A DNA stretch of 64,000 nt from positions 62,001 through 126,000 of the forward strand of contig NZ_LACH01000017.1 of assembly GCF_000968015.1 (NCBI RefSeq), read 5' to 3'. Shown here one piece after another: positions 26,906 through 36,031 of the stretch. Origin of the DNA: Pseudomonas fluorescens. Lineage in GTDB: Bacteria > Pseudomonadota > Gammaproteobacteria > Pseudomonadales > Pseudomonadaceae. Below the pieces are notes generated by a model. That model saw only the letters and a program-made list of their open reading frames with translations. It had not been told where the DNA came from and made no database searches. The translations under genes were made by a program, and so were the position numbers. Position 1 is the stretch's first letter. Every line of letters starts with the position of its first letter.

Positions 26906-29083
26906 TTACCCCTTCCCGGTCTTTTCGGGAAAAAGCTCGTCGCGATGAACGTGGGCTTGCCAAGGGCCCCATTTGCTTTCGAAGTACGCCTGGTTTTTGT
27001 CCCAGAGTGCCTGATACTCACCACTGGCTATCAGCTTCCTGAACGATGCCTGCCCATAATGATGGATAAACGCATCCTCGGCACAGACAGTTCGATAGCC
27101 ACTAGCCTGCACGCGACGACTGTAATCGTCATCCTCGAACATACCAATACCGAATGCCTCATCCAGAAAACCAACCTCTTCCAGGACGTCCCTGCGAAGA
27201 GCAACACAAAACATGGCAAGCATCGAAATATCGAACAGCCGTCCCTTGTGAGCTTCGGTGTAGCCATCTGCAAAATCGTGCATCTGTTGAATGTCGGTGT
27301 AGGGAACTTCGATTTTCGCTTCGTTTCCTACAGCGTTTGTGACCGGTCCTACCAAGCCAATTCTCGGGTTCCTTAAATGACTGACTAACGGGTCCAGCCA
27401 TCCTTTAGGAACCACAGTGTCATTATTGAGCAGCAGCAGAATGTCACCGTCAGCTTCTCGCAAACCTTGATTGTTGGCAGCAGCAAAGCCCCGGTTTTCC
27501 GGGTTGAGTATGATCTTCACCGACGACACTTCTTGACGCAGGCGCTCAAGATAATCACAAGTACCATCGTCAGACCCATTGTCGACAACAATGAGCTGGT
27601 AGTTGGGCCACGTTGTGTTGCGCAGAATACTATTTACACATTGAACCGTCAGATTGAGATTGTTGTACGTGATAAGCACGATGGAGACTTTTTCGTACAG
27701 CCCGACGATGGCAAGTTGCGTACTGTTGAATCGATCCTTCCAGTCATTAGCGCGGGCGAGCTCTACGCGCCTTTTGTACATAACAAGATCGCGCTCAGCC
27801 AAAGCGCACTCAATCTGCTCGATGAACTCATCGACCCCGGTTGCGAAGTACAGCAGGTCTTTATAGACGCTCATTTCTTTGAGCGGAGTGGATATCACCG
27901 GCTTGCCTGCACTGATGTACTCATAGAACTTAACCGGATCGACCGCGTGCGTCACGTTGTAGAGCTTGAAGGGGATCAGGCAGGCATCGAAATGGTCCAG
28001 ATAAAGTGGCATTTGCAAGTAAGGCTTCCTGCCCAGCAACTGCACATTGGGCTTGTGCTCAAGGCCCGCCAGATCATCGACGAAAATATCCCCCACCAGA
28101 ATGAAGTTCCAATCTGGTCGCCTGTCCGCTAACGCTGCCAACAATGGATAATCCAGCCATTGCGCCAAGGCACCATAGTAGCCAATCACAGGCCCGGTAA
28201 GTTCGCTCAGCACGTCATTTGCAAAACAGTGTTGTTGGAAAAAAGTGAAATCCACTGCGTTTTTGACCAGCACGCATCGTGCGTTACAAGCGCGCCATTT
28301 CTGGTAAAGCATGGCGGCAGAAACGGTCACCAGATCAGCCTGGGCAACCAGGATCTTTTCCTCACTCAGTAGTTGTTCGCCGATGTTCGGAAAACCGTCC
28401 CAGTCATCCATGCAGTCATACTGAATTCGCCAGCCATGCACGGATCGCAGCCTGAGCGCCAAGGGGCTCCAATAAGCAATATGGACCACCGAGAGGGCAG
28501 TTTTTATCTGCATATCTGCTACCAGCGCAGCAACGGCTCGCAGGTAAATCTGGTTATTCTCAGGCGTCACTATTTTTTCGTAATACTCCTCTTGCGCGTC
28601 GTGCTGCAGTGCCACCTCAAATATATTGGGTGCTACGGACGTCATCCTATAGAGCTGTCCTTGTTCAGGCACACTGGATGGGATGACATAAAACACCCGA
28701 TAACCATTGCGCGCAAACTGACTCATCAACTGCTGCGGTCGCTGGAATCGTGCGGCCCAATCGATATTGGCGAAACAAAGAATATCCAGGCGCCCTGCGG
28801 TTACGAAATCCGGATCCACCTCAGGCATCAGGAACGGCGCTGGTGCTGCGGGATACACGATTGCGTCCACTGTCTGGGGAGACGCTTGCCTTGTTGAAAA
28901 ACCATAACGCATCAACCGGACAAGAGAACGCAGTGGTCGGGTGAAACGCCACGAGCGGGTATTTTGCAGAAAGTCTATTTTTGCCAGCGCGGTATCGCGC
29001 TCATTGATGGCTGCATCTCTTTGAGCCAAAGCTGCGTCGCGGTCGATCAAGATGCTATCGAGCTTAAGCACGTGGGTACCCAT
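26906..29083 (-). CDS. Two-domain glycosyltransferase (GT1-like + GT2)
   Basis: 725 residues. A short N-terminal coiled coil ('DRDAALAQRDAAINERDTAL') ends in 'SWRFTRPLRSL'. It is followed by a GT-B-like domain (about 95-460; 'RFQRPQQLMSQFARNGYRVF', 'YDCMDDWDGFPN', 'DPVKFYEYISAGKPVISTPL') and a GT-A family 2 domain (about 465-720; 'SIVLITYNNLNLTVQCV', 'LLLNNDTVVPKGW', 'FEDDDYSRRV'). Such fusions may add two sugars in succession. It is a paralogue of the gene at 36032-38485 along its whole length, sharing the C-terminal 'KWGPWxxHxxRD' ending. It overlaps the 2OG oxygenase gene by 20 bases. Confidence 0.85.
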   Translation of the reverse strand: MGTHVLKLDSILIDRDAALAQRDAAINERDTALAKIDFLQNTRSWRFTRPLRSLVRLMRYGFSTRQASPQTVDAIVYPAAPAPFLMPEVDPDFVTAGRLDILCFANIDWAARFQRPQQLMSQFARNGYRVFYVIPSSVPEQGQLYRMTSVAPNIFEVALQHDAQEEYYEKIVTPENNQIYLRAVAALVADMQIKTALSVVHIAYWSPLALRLRSVHGWRIQYDCMDDWDGFPNIGEQLLSEEKILVAQADLVTVSAAMLYQKWRACNARCVLVKNAVDFTFFQQHCFANDVLSELTGPVIGYYGALAQWLDYPLLAALADRRPDWNFILVGDIFVDDLAGLEHKPNVQLLGRKPYLQMPLYLDHFDACLIPFKLYNVTHAVDPVKFYEYISAGKPVISTPLKEMSVYKDLLYFATGVDEFIEQIECALAERDLVMYKRRVELARANDWKDRFNSTQLAIVGLYEKVSIVLITYNNLNLTVQCVNSILRNTTWPNYQLIVVDNGSDDGTCDYLERLRQEVSSVKIILNPENRGFAAANNQGLREADGDILLLLNNDTVVPKGWLDPLVSHLRNPRIGLVGPVTNAVGNEAKIEVPYTDIQQMHDFADGYTEAHKGRLFDISMLAMFCVALRRDVLEEVGFLDEAFGIGMFEDDDYSRRVQASGYRTVCAEDAFIHHYGQASFRKLIASGEYQALWDKNQAYFESKWGPWQAHVHRDELFPEKTGKG

Positions 29084-29750
29084 GCAACGGAGTGGTGTCG
29101 CCCTGCGGCCACATGGAGCTGACAGAGCCAGGACGATAGAACGTTGCAGTCAGGCTGCGGCGTGAAGAATTGCAGCCGCCCACCACCTGCGTGACGGCAT
29201 GCCAGGAGTTATCCGAGCGCACCAAAATCGCCGAATTGCCAACCAGGGGTTCGATCTCGGCAACAACAGAGGCGGGATCATTGCTACGTAAAATATTCAG
29301 GCAACCGCCGTCGTTGCGGTGCCATGACTCATTGAAATACAGGATATGGGTAACCAGTTTATCTGGCAGATCCGGATGGGCTCCGAGGCTGCCACCAGGA
29401 CCGTAATGAAACACGTTGACCTCCATCGGCGCATTGTGCAGATCGATCCCGGTCAGTTGCGACATGGCATCCCGATAGTCAGCCGAACCAAGATCCCGCG
29501 CCAGACTCAGCCATGCCTCGCTCAGATCTTCGGGAAAAACAATTGTATTAGTCCCCATGCTCACCAGGGCACGAGCCTCATAGTCATAATTTTTCTCGCC
29601 ACCATAACCACTCACCGTCTTGAAGTGATCATGGGGAAAGGACTCTGCCAACGCTGCGGCATCCTGGGCCGAATACAGATTGCCGATTTCAGCCCATGAG
29701 AACGGGTGAGCGTTTAGAGCGGCTGGCTCAAGGCGCGAGAGATCTAACAT
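29064..29750 (-). CDS. 2-Oxoglutarate/Fe(II)-dependent oxygenase
   Basis: 228 residues. Double-stranded beta-helix oxygenase of the prolyl-4-hydroxylase-like superfamily: iron ligands His and Asp in 'GAHPDLPDK', distal His in 'NSWHAVTQV' and the 2OG-binding Arg in 'SRRSLTATFY'. It lies in an operon with the Wzt-pyruvyltransferase fusion upstream (stop and start share a base) and a two-domain glycosyltransferase downstream. A role in hydroxylating a sugar, lipid or protein of the glycan pathway is therefore inferred. The substrate cannot be read from sequence. Confidence 0.8.
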   Translation of the reverse strand: MLDLSRLEPAALNAHPFSWAEIGNLYSAQDAAALAESFPHDHFKTVSGYGGEKNYDYEARALVSMGTNTIVFPEDLSEAWLSLARDLGSADYRDAMSQLTGIDLHNAPMEVNVFHYGPGGSLGAHPDLPDKLVTHILYFNESWHRNDGGCLNILRSNDPASVVAEIEPLVGNSAILVRSDNSWHAVTQVVGGCNSSRRSLTATFYRPGSVSSMWPQGDTTPLHGYPRA

Positions 29751-32476
29751 TATCTATCCTTGTTCGTTGTCAGGTTTCTGATGCCACGGGCGATGGAGCG
29801 CAGTGGTGCAGTCATTCGGAATGAGCTGGAATTTTGCAATTCAAGAACCCTGGCATCACTTAGCGCTAGTTGCTGACTGAGCTGAGAAATCTGCTGTTGC
29901 TGAGCAAGCTCCAGTATTGGCAGGTTTTGCGCTGGATTGATGATCTCAGGCACGATGGATTTTACCGGACACTCAGCTTGCAATACATCACAGCCCTCGA
30001 CTGCTGCTTCGAGCAAATTTGGCAGATTTTGCAAAAATGCGCCCAACACTGGCTGGGACGAGGTTTTGCCTTTGCGAATGATCTCAGCGACCCGATCCCA
30101 GTGCTCAACCAACTTATCTGCCGCTGCGCGAGCTGCGAGCGAGGGACTGGTTTTCCCCACGCGTGCGATAAACCATTGAGGGTCGACGGTCGCGGCATCC
30201 GGCAATGCATGGAGTGAGTCGAATTCAGCCAGCGCAGTGTATTTGCCAGCCGTCAGATCCGCCGAGCAAAACACTGGGACCCCAAATGCCAGCGCGGTTA
30301 TTGCCAAATGGTAGCTATGTCCGATCACGGCTTGCGCCTGGCTGATAATTTCAGCCATCAGCAAAGGCTGTGGCCAAAACGACAAGGTGATGGCGCGGGG
30401 CAGGCGCTTGGCAATGATCGATGGATCATCACCTAGAACGGGGCCAATCGGAATAACCAGAAACTGATAGTGCTGGAACGCCTCGGCGTGGTCTTCAAAC
30501 AGCTGTACAAAAGATTCAACCACGTGAATGGCGTGAATCACGATATACGGCCCGGTCAACGCTGCGTGCTCGCGCAGGCGGGTGAACTCACTGGAGGGGC
30601 GTTGCTCATCGATCAGACGAGGCAAGCCAAATGCGGTATCAGGCAGTACTTCAATCCCGGCCTGGCTAGTGAGCGCGCCAAGGGCATCACGTGACAATGT
30701 GTCGCGTACACGCACGTACTGGCTTTGCTCGAGGGCCATCGTCAACAACGGCTTGGCCCAGACGGGAATACTGTTGCAATGCATCCCGGGGGCATTCCAC
30801 ATTACCGGGACCCCATGCTGTAACGCGATTAGCGCAGGTGTAAGCCAGTAACCCGTAGGGTGATGGATATCGGGGGTTGTCGGACCATAGCCATGGGCAA
30901 CGACTTTATCAAATCGGATCAGAAAACCACCGCCGATTAGAATGCCATCCAGACTACCCGCAATACGAGGCAGTTCCGTCAGTGACGTCACCGTATACGG
31001 CCATTCAGATTGGGTTTTCGCGTTGTAGGAAAACCGATGCAGGTTAATTGAGCCCAAACGCTGAGTAAGCTCAGCCTCGGCAATGATCGGAAACAACAGA
31101 TCGCCGTAGTTTTCTACGTCAAAGGTACCGAATATAGCGACCTGCCATGGGGACTCATTTATGTGCTCTGTCAAAATTTCAGCCTCCTTGAGTCCGCCAT
31201 CGGGTATCCCGCAGGTCTTGAACAGGTACTCATCCGGCCGAGGGCTGACACTCTGCAGGCCCAGATCAACCATGCCCAAAAAGTTTTTTGAGTTCGGCAA
31301 CATGTCGAACGCCAATGGCGCTACCTGCTTTTCAATCAATTGTGAGGTGTCTTCAGTCAGTCCGTGCAGGAGCTTGAGGGTGACGTGGTAGCGACCCGCA
31401 GCGAGGTTGGCCGGGAAGCGTACGGTGATCGCAGTACGTCGCCAGCCATTTTCGGCGGGGCCAGCCTGCAGTGCGAAATTCGCTCCACCAATCACCAGTA
31501 GCCTTGCCTCCTGAATGGTGAAGCTGATGTTGGGTTGACTGATCGACTCATGAAGCAACGCCTCAATGCGAATTTCGATGTCGTCGCCATACATGTAACT
31601 TGAGAAAAGCTCCTGAGTGTTGCTGAAACAGGCAGAACTGATGTACCCCTCTTCGGTACCGAAAGCAATGCCGTCCTGACCACCCATGAATGATTTGCGC
31701 GTAACCGGTACGACACCGCCACTGGCCCATCGGCGCTGCTCGTCGCGCATGTCGAGCAAGTACAACTCCGCCATTTCATCGGGCGCGCCGCTGGCGACTA
31801 CCTTGCCTTCGCGCAGATAAATGACCCGATGGCAAAAACGTTTGACCATGCTCATGTCATGTGAAACGAACAACAGCGTCGTGCCTTTCGCGGTCAAATT
31901 TTCCAGTCGATTCAGGCATTTGAACTGGAAGGATGCGTCGCCGACAGAGAGGGCCTCATCGACGATCAGGATATCGGGCTCTACACAGACCGAAACAGCG
32001 AAGGCTAACCGTACCAGCATCCCGCTGGAGTAGATTTTAGTGGGCTGATCGATGAAGTCGCCGATATTGGCGAAGGCGATGATTTCATCAAAGCGAGCGT
32101 CGATTTCCGAGCGACTCAAGCCCAGCACCGCCGCATTCATGTAGACGTTATCCCTGCCGGTGAACTCCGGATTGAAACCAGCCCCCAACTCAAGCAACGC
32201 AGCAATCCGGCCATGCCCCCGGACACTGCCGCGGGTTGGCATCAACGTCCCGCAAATCAGTTGCAACAACGTAGATTTGCCACTGCCATTACGACCGATG
32301 ATACCGACTGTCTCACCCTTTCCGACCGTCAGGGAAACATCGTCAAGGGCCCAGAATTCGCGATAAAAACGCTTCCTGCCGCGCATCAACATCTGCAGCA
32401 GGCGGTCCTTGGGTGCATCATAGATTTGATAGCACTTGCCCAGGTTCTCGGCGCTGATGGCCATTTCAAACGACAT
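29750..32476 (-). CDS. Wzt-type ABC ATPase fused to a polysaccharide pyruvyltransferase
   Basis: 908 residues from the ATG at 32476, which has GGAAGG at good spacing. Residues 1-245 are an O-antigen exporter ATPase: Walker A 'GRNGSGKST' (61-69), signature 'YSSGM' (149), Walker B 'ILIVDE' and switch His near 206. About 250-410 is a Wzt C-terminal carbohydrate-binding beta domain. About 445-760 is a polysaccharide pyruvyltransferase (PF04230-type) domain, with 'FGTFDVENYGDLLFP' and 'IGHSYHLAITALAFGVPVF'. The tail is a coiled coil ending 'SSSFRMTAPLRSIARGI'. I know of Wzt proteins fused to terminal methyltransferases or kinases, which cap the chain; a pyruvyl ketal cap is the analogous inference. 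A second, ordinary Wzt is at 33802. Confidence 0.85.
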   Translation of the reverse strand: MSFEMAISAENLGKCYQIYDAPKDRLLQMLMRGRKRFYREFWALDDVSLTVGKGETVGIIGRNGSGKSTLLQLICGTLMPTRGSVRGHGRIAALLELGAGFNPEFTGRDNVYMNAAVLGLSRSEIDARFDEIIAFANIGDFIDQPTKIYSSGMLVRLAFAVSVCVEPDILIVDEALSVGDASFQFKCLNRLENLTAKGTTLLFVSHDMSMVKRFCHRVIYLREGKVVASGAPDEMAELYLLDMRDEQRRWASGGVVPVTRKSFMGGQDGIAFGTEEGYISSACFSNTQELFSSYMYGDDIEIRIEALLHESISQPNISFTIQEARLLVIGGANFALQAGPAENGWRRTAITVRFPANLAAGRYHVTLKLLHGLTEDTSQLIEKQVAPLAFDMLPNSKNFLGMVDLGLQSVSPRPDEYLFKTCGIPDGGLKEAEILTEHINESPWQVAIFGTFDVENYGDLLFPIIAEAELTQRLGSINLHRFSYNAKTQSEWPYTVTSLTELPRIAGSLDGILIGGGFLIRFDKVVAHGYGPTTPDIHHPTGYWLTPALIALQHGVPVMWNAPGMHCNSIPVWAKPLLTMALEQSQYVRVRDTLSRDALGALTSQAGIEVLPDTAFGLPRLIDEQRPSSEFTRLREHAALTGPYIVIHAIHVVESFVQLFEDHAEAFQHYQFLVIPIGPVLGDDPSIIAKRLPRAITLSFWPQPLLMAEIISQAQAVIGHSYHLAITALAFGVPVFCSADLTAGKYTALAEFDSLHALPDAATVDPQWFIARVGKTSPSLAARAAADKLVEHWDRVAEIIRKGKTSSQPVLGAFLQNLPNLLEAAVEGCDVLQAECPVKSIVPEIINPAQNLPILELAQQQQISQLSQQLALSDARVLELQNSSSFRMTAPLRSIARGIRNLTTNKDR

Positions 32477-32993
32477 CCGCAAAAACCTTCCGTGAGTCAC
32501 TACCGATATTCTGGAGTGCTTTAAAAATAGTGCTGAGCAGGGCGCTGCGAGCTAGTTGAGCACAGATTAGGATGAAAACACGACTTCGCCCAGCCTCCTC
32601 TTCACTTTGCCACCTGAAGACCGATCCCATCCTCAGGAAACGACTGATGATCCGGCAGGATGAACTAGCCCCCCGCAAAAAAGGCTTTACTGAACGGGTT
32701 TTGATTGTAGGGAAACTTCAGTACGCGTAATGTAATGCCCTGTTTTAGAAGTCGACAGCATCTGCTGGCCTAGACCAGTCTCATAGCACAATAGATCAGC
32801 ATGCAGTGCTACGACCAAACAGGTGCACCGGGGCTGATTCGTTTTGAGTGGCTCGACAGTTCAACTGTTGAATGGTATTAGCTCACCGCTTCACGTCGAA
32901 TGCGCCACTGCATAGATTTATATTTGGCCTACTACTCCATGAGGACACTCAGGGAGCACGTGATCGACATCCTTTTTAAGGATTAAGCCACTG
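32477..32993. promoter_or_regulatory. Divergent intergenic region between the two glycan operons
   Basis: 517 bases without a convincing gene. It must hold the promoters of the minus-strand wzt-fusion operon and the long plus-strand wzm operon. A perfect small palindrome (TTCAAC-T-GTTGAA, 32860-32872) could be an operator. AAGGA at 32979-32983 serves wzm. No JUMPstart/ops (GGCGGTAG) element was found. Confidence 0.5.
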
Positions 32994-33812
32994 ATGCAGC
33001 CGTTCAGCACTTCCCCCGCGGCCATGATCAAGAGTGTTCTGATCAATCGAAACTTAATCCATGTCTTGATCCGCAGAGAAGTAGTCGGTCGCTATAAAGG
33101 CTCGATGCTCGGCATTTTCTGGTCGTTCTTCACGCCCGTTTTCATGCTGGTGGTCTACACGTTCGTATTCAGTGTTGTATTTAAAGCCCACTGGGCTGGC
33201 GGCGGTGATTCCAAGAGCGAATTCGCACTGGTGCTGTTCGCTGGCCTGCTGGTATTCAACCTGTTTTCCGAGTGCGTGAATCGTGCGCCAGGACTGGTAT
33301 TGGCGAATACCAACTACGTCAAGAAAATTGTGTTCCCACTGGAAATACTGCCCTTTGTGTCGCTCGGTGCAGCCCTGTTCCACACGATTGTGAGTCTCCT
33401 GGCCTGGCTGGTCTTCTATATCGCACTGTTCGGTATCCCACCTGTCACCATTTTTCTGCTGCCGCTAGTGCTTTTCCCCTTGTTATTGCTAACGCTGGGC
33501 ATCTCCTGGTTTCTCGCTTCGATTAGCGTCTACCTGCGCGATATTGGTCAGTTCATCGGCATTATCATCACAGCGATGTTGTTTCTTTCACCGATTTTTT
33601 ATCCACTTTCGACGCTTCCGGAAAGCTATCAAACCGCTTTGCAGGCAAACCCCCTAACCCTTCCTGTAGAAATGGCTCGCGATGTACTTTTCTGGGGCAA
33701 GACACCGCAATGGGGCAACCTGGCCGCTTATTCGGCAATGTCCCTGCTAATTGCCTGGTCCGGTTTTGCCTGGTTCCAGAAAACACGCAAAGGCTTTGCC
33801 GATGTCATCTGA
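32994..33812 (+). CDS. wzm: O-antigen/polysaccharide ABC transporter permease
   Basis: 272 residues with six predicted membrane segments and the ABC-2 exporter layout. The N-terminal 'LIRREVVGRYKGSMLGIFWSFFTPVFML' motif (abbreviated here) is typical of Wzm, with 'VFLSPIFYPLSTLPE'-like C-terminal sequence. Moves the undecaprenyl-linked glycan across the inner membrane together with Wzt. It overlaps the following wzt gene by 11 bases. It is the only Wzm in the window although two Wzt ATPases are present. Confidence 0.92.
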   Translation: MQPFSTSPAAMIKSVLINRNLIHVLIRREVVGRYKGSMLGIFWSFFTPVFMLVVYTFVFSVVFKAHWAGGGDSKSEFALVLFAGLLVFNLFSECVNRAPGLVLANTNYVKKIVFPLEILPFVSLGAALFHTIVSLLAWLVFYIALFGIPPVTIFLLPLVLFPLLLLTLGISWFLASISVYLRDIGQFIGIIITAMLFLSPIFYPLSTLPESYQTALQANPLTLPVEMARDVLFWGKTPQWGNLAAYSAMSLLIAWSGFAWFQKTRKGFADVI

Positions 33813-35094
33813 AATTGTTATCCGTGTTGAGCAGCTCAGCAAACGCTATCACGTCTATGAAAAACCCATGCACCGCCTGCTGCAGATGTTTTCAAGGCAA
33901 CGCAAGCAATACTTCAAGGTTTTCCCCGTACTGAACGACGTGAGCTTCGAGATAAAAAAAGGGGAAACGGTCGGCATCATCGGCCGCAATGGCAGCGGCA
34001 AATCAACGTTGCTGCAGATGATCTGTGGCACGCTGAACCCAAGCAGCGGCCAGGTCACCACCCACGGCCGTATCGCTGCATTGTTGGAGCTTGGGTCTGG
34101 ATTCAATCCGGAGTTCACGGGGCGCGAAAACATCTATCTCAACGGTGCGATGCTGGGCCTCAGCACTGCTGAGATCGACGAGCGCTATGCCGCCATCGAA
34201 GCCTTCGCCGAAATTGGCGAATACATTGAACAACCGGTCAAAAGTTATTCCAGCGGAATGTACGTCCGTCTGGCGTTTGCAATCCAGGCCAACATCGATC
34301 CTGAAATCCTGATTGTCGACGAAGCGCTCGCGGTCGGTGATGCCCATTTTGTCCATCGCTGCATGGACCGCCTGCATCAGCTCCAGGAGCGAGGTACTTC
34401 CATCCTGCTCGTGACCCACGACAGCATGCTGGTCAAACGCTTCTGCGATCGCGCGATATGGCTGCATCAAGGCAAAGTGCAAAGTATCGGCGCAGCCAAC
34501 GGCGTCGTTGATGACTATCTGGCGTGGCTCTTTCAAATGCCTGTCGTCAGTGAAACAAAGAACCTTGAGCCATTGCTCCCCGTGCAGGTGGGTAACGACG
34601 AAGAACATATTGCAAATATCGACAGGCGCTTGGGCGATCAGCGCTGCCAGATAATTGGTGCACGTCTGTACGATAAAGACAGAAACCCAACCGACGAGGT
34701 ACAAGGTGGTTCTGATGTCATCCTCAGATTCACCGTGACCAACGTCAGCTTGCCCCGTGACCACTCGCTGGTATTCGGTTACATCGTCAGGAATTTCAGA
34801 GGCGAGGAAATCGCAGCGACCAACACACGCCTGGAAGGCATGACCGCGGAGCGATTCACGGCCTTCGGCGAGCGCATTACGGTCGAAGCGAGAATCCACA
34901 TCCCTCTGCTACATCCAGGGCACTACTCGATCAGTGTCGGCACCTCCTATGAACAGGACGGTGAGCTGCAACTGAGAGTAGCCGACCGAATTATCAATGC
35001 GCTCGTCTTCAGCGTAAGTTGCCACAAGAAAATCAGCACCATGACCTGTTTCGATACCGAGTTCAGCCTTCAGCGAGCGCCGCAATGTTCATAA
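33802..35094 (+). CDS. wzt: O-antigen/polysaccharide ABC transporter ATP-binding protein
   Basis: 430 residues from the ATG inside the end of wzm. ATPase domain with 'GIIGRNGSGKSTLLQMICG', signature 'YSSGMYVRLAFAI', Walker B 'ILIVDEALAVGD' and 'VTHD'. Residues from about 270 to the end form a Wzt C-terminal beta-sandwich domain that in other systems binds the finished, capped chain end. The ATPase part is close to that of the fused Wzt at 29750-32476, but no enzymatic domain is attached. It overlaps the sulfotransferase gene by 10 bases. Confidence 0.92.
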   Translation: MSSEIVIRVEQLSKRYHVYEKPMHRLLQMFSRQRKQYFKVFPVLNDVSFEIKKGETVGIIGRNGSGKSTLLQMICGTLNPSSGQVTTHGRIAALLELGSGFNPEFTGRENIYLNGAMLGLSTAEIDERYAAIEAFAEIGEYIEQPVKSYSSGMYVRLAFAIQANIDPEILIVDEALAVGDAHFVHRCMDRLHQLQERGTSILLVTHDSMLVKRFCDRAIWLHQGKVQSIGAANGVVDDYLAWLFQMPVVSETKNLEPLLPVQVGNDEEHIANIDRRLGDQRCQIIGARLYDKDRNPTDEVQGGSDVILRFTVTNVSLPRDHSLVFGYIVRNFRGEEIAATNTRLEGMTAERFTAFGERITVEARIHIPLLHPGHYSISVGTSYEQDGELQLRVADRIINALVFSVSCHKKISTMTCFDTEFSLQRAPQCS

Positions 35095-35921
35095 TTTTTG
35101 GCAGCCCACGTTCGGGCACGACGTTCCTCAAAGAATCGCTGAACCAGAATCCGGCAATCGTCATTCCTCACGAAACCGACTTTATCGTTCCGCTCGCGTT
35201 TTTGATCGATCGCATACGCGACGAACAAATCGGTCGACGACTCGTTGCGCAAATGATTGTTTCGACCAAGGACTTTGCCGCCAGCATCGGCTGCTACCTT
35301 GCCCCGAGTGAAGTCGAGAATTGCGTCTACAGCGCTGATTACAACGTGCCTGCCATACTCGAAAGCCTGTATGCACTGGTCGCCGAGAAAACAGGAGCCT
35401 CCATCGCCGGGGATAAATCCCCCAATGATTTGGGCTCATTCGGGATCCTGCGCAATACCCAGGTATTCAACTCGAACATCAAAGTGATCCATATCGTGCG
35501 GGATGTACGTGACGTCGTATTGTCCCTGCAAAGTACCGCTTGGGCACCTCAGAACATTGAGAAGACATTCCCTGGTATCTGGAACAACACCAACCTCAAC
35601 CTCCGACGGTTCGCCACTCAAAAACCGGAAAATTACTTTTTCGTCCGTTATGAGGACCTCGTGGCGGGCCCTGAGTCCATACTCCAGCCCTTATGCGATT
35701 TCCTTGATGTGACGTTCGACGATCGAATGCTTGATTGGCAGAGTCTCGGCAAGGATTTGCGGCATTTGCCCCATCACAAAAATCTCGGCCAACCGCCACT
35801 GAGCAGCCGTTGCTACGCCTGGAAAGATCTCGGCGACGCGGCCAGCTTCCCATGGGTTGCACGAGCCAGTGAGGCGCTGCAGGAGTTCGACTATGAACTC
35901 GCGCCGAATGGCCAGCAGTAA
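35085..35921 (+). CDS. PAPS-dependent sulfotransferase
   Basis: 278 residues from the ATG overlapping the wzt end. N-terminal PAPS phosphosulfate loop 'FGSPRSGTTFLKESL', 3'-phosphate motif 'IHIVRDVRDVVLSL' and 'FVRYEDLVAGPES' identify a type 3-like sulfotransferase. With the APS kinase at 48352 making PAPS in the same transcription block, the likely role is sulfation of a sugar (or its carrier) in the exported glycan. Cytoplasmic, no membrane segment. Acceptor not known. Confidence 0.87.
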   Translation: MFIIFGSPRSGTTFLKESLNQNPAIVIPHETDFIVPLAFLIDRIRDEQIGRRLVAQMIVSTKDFAASIGCYLAPSEVENCVYSADYNVPAILESLYALVAEKTGASIAGDKSPNDLGSFGILRNTQVFNSNIKVIHIVRDVRDVVLSLQSTAWAPQNIEKTFPGIWNNTNLNLRRFATQKPENYFFVRYEDLVAGPESILQPLCDFLDVTFDDRMLDWQSLGKDLRHLPHHKNLGQPPLSSRCYAWKDLGDAASFPWVARASEALQEFDYELAPNGQQ

Positions 35922-36031
35922 CTGAGCGAGACAAAACCTCGCCGCTCAAGATTTGTATTAGAACGATCAACTCGTGAACGGTAGATACCGTGCCTGAGTT
36001 GATCGCATTTACCAAAGGACCAGAAAACCGC

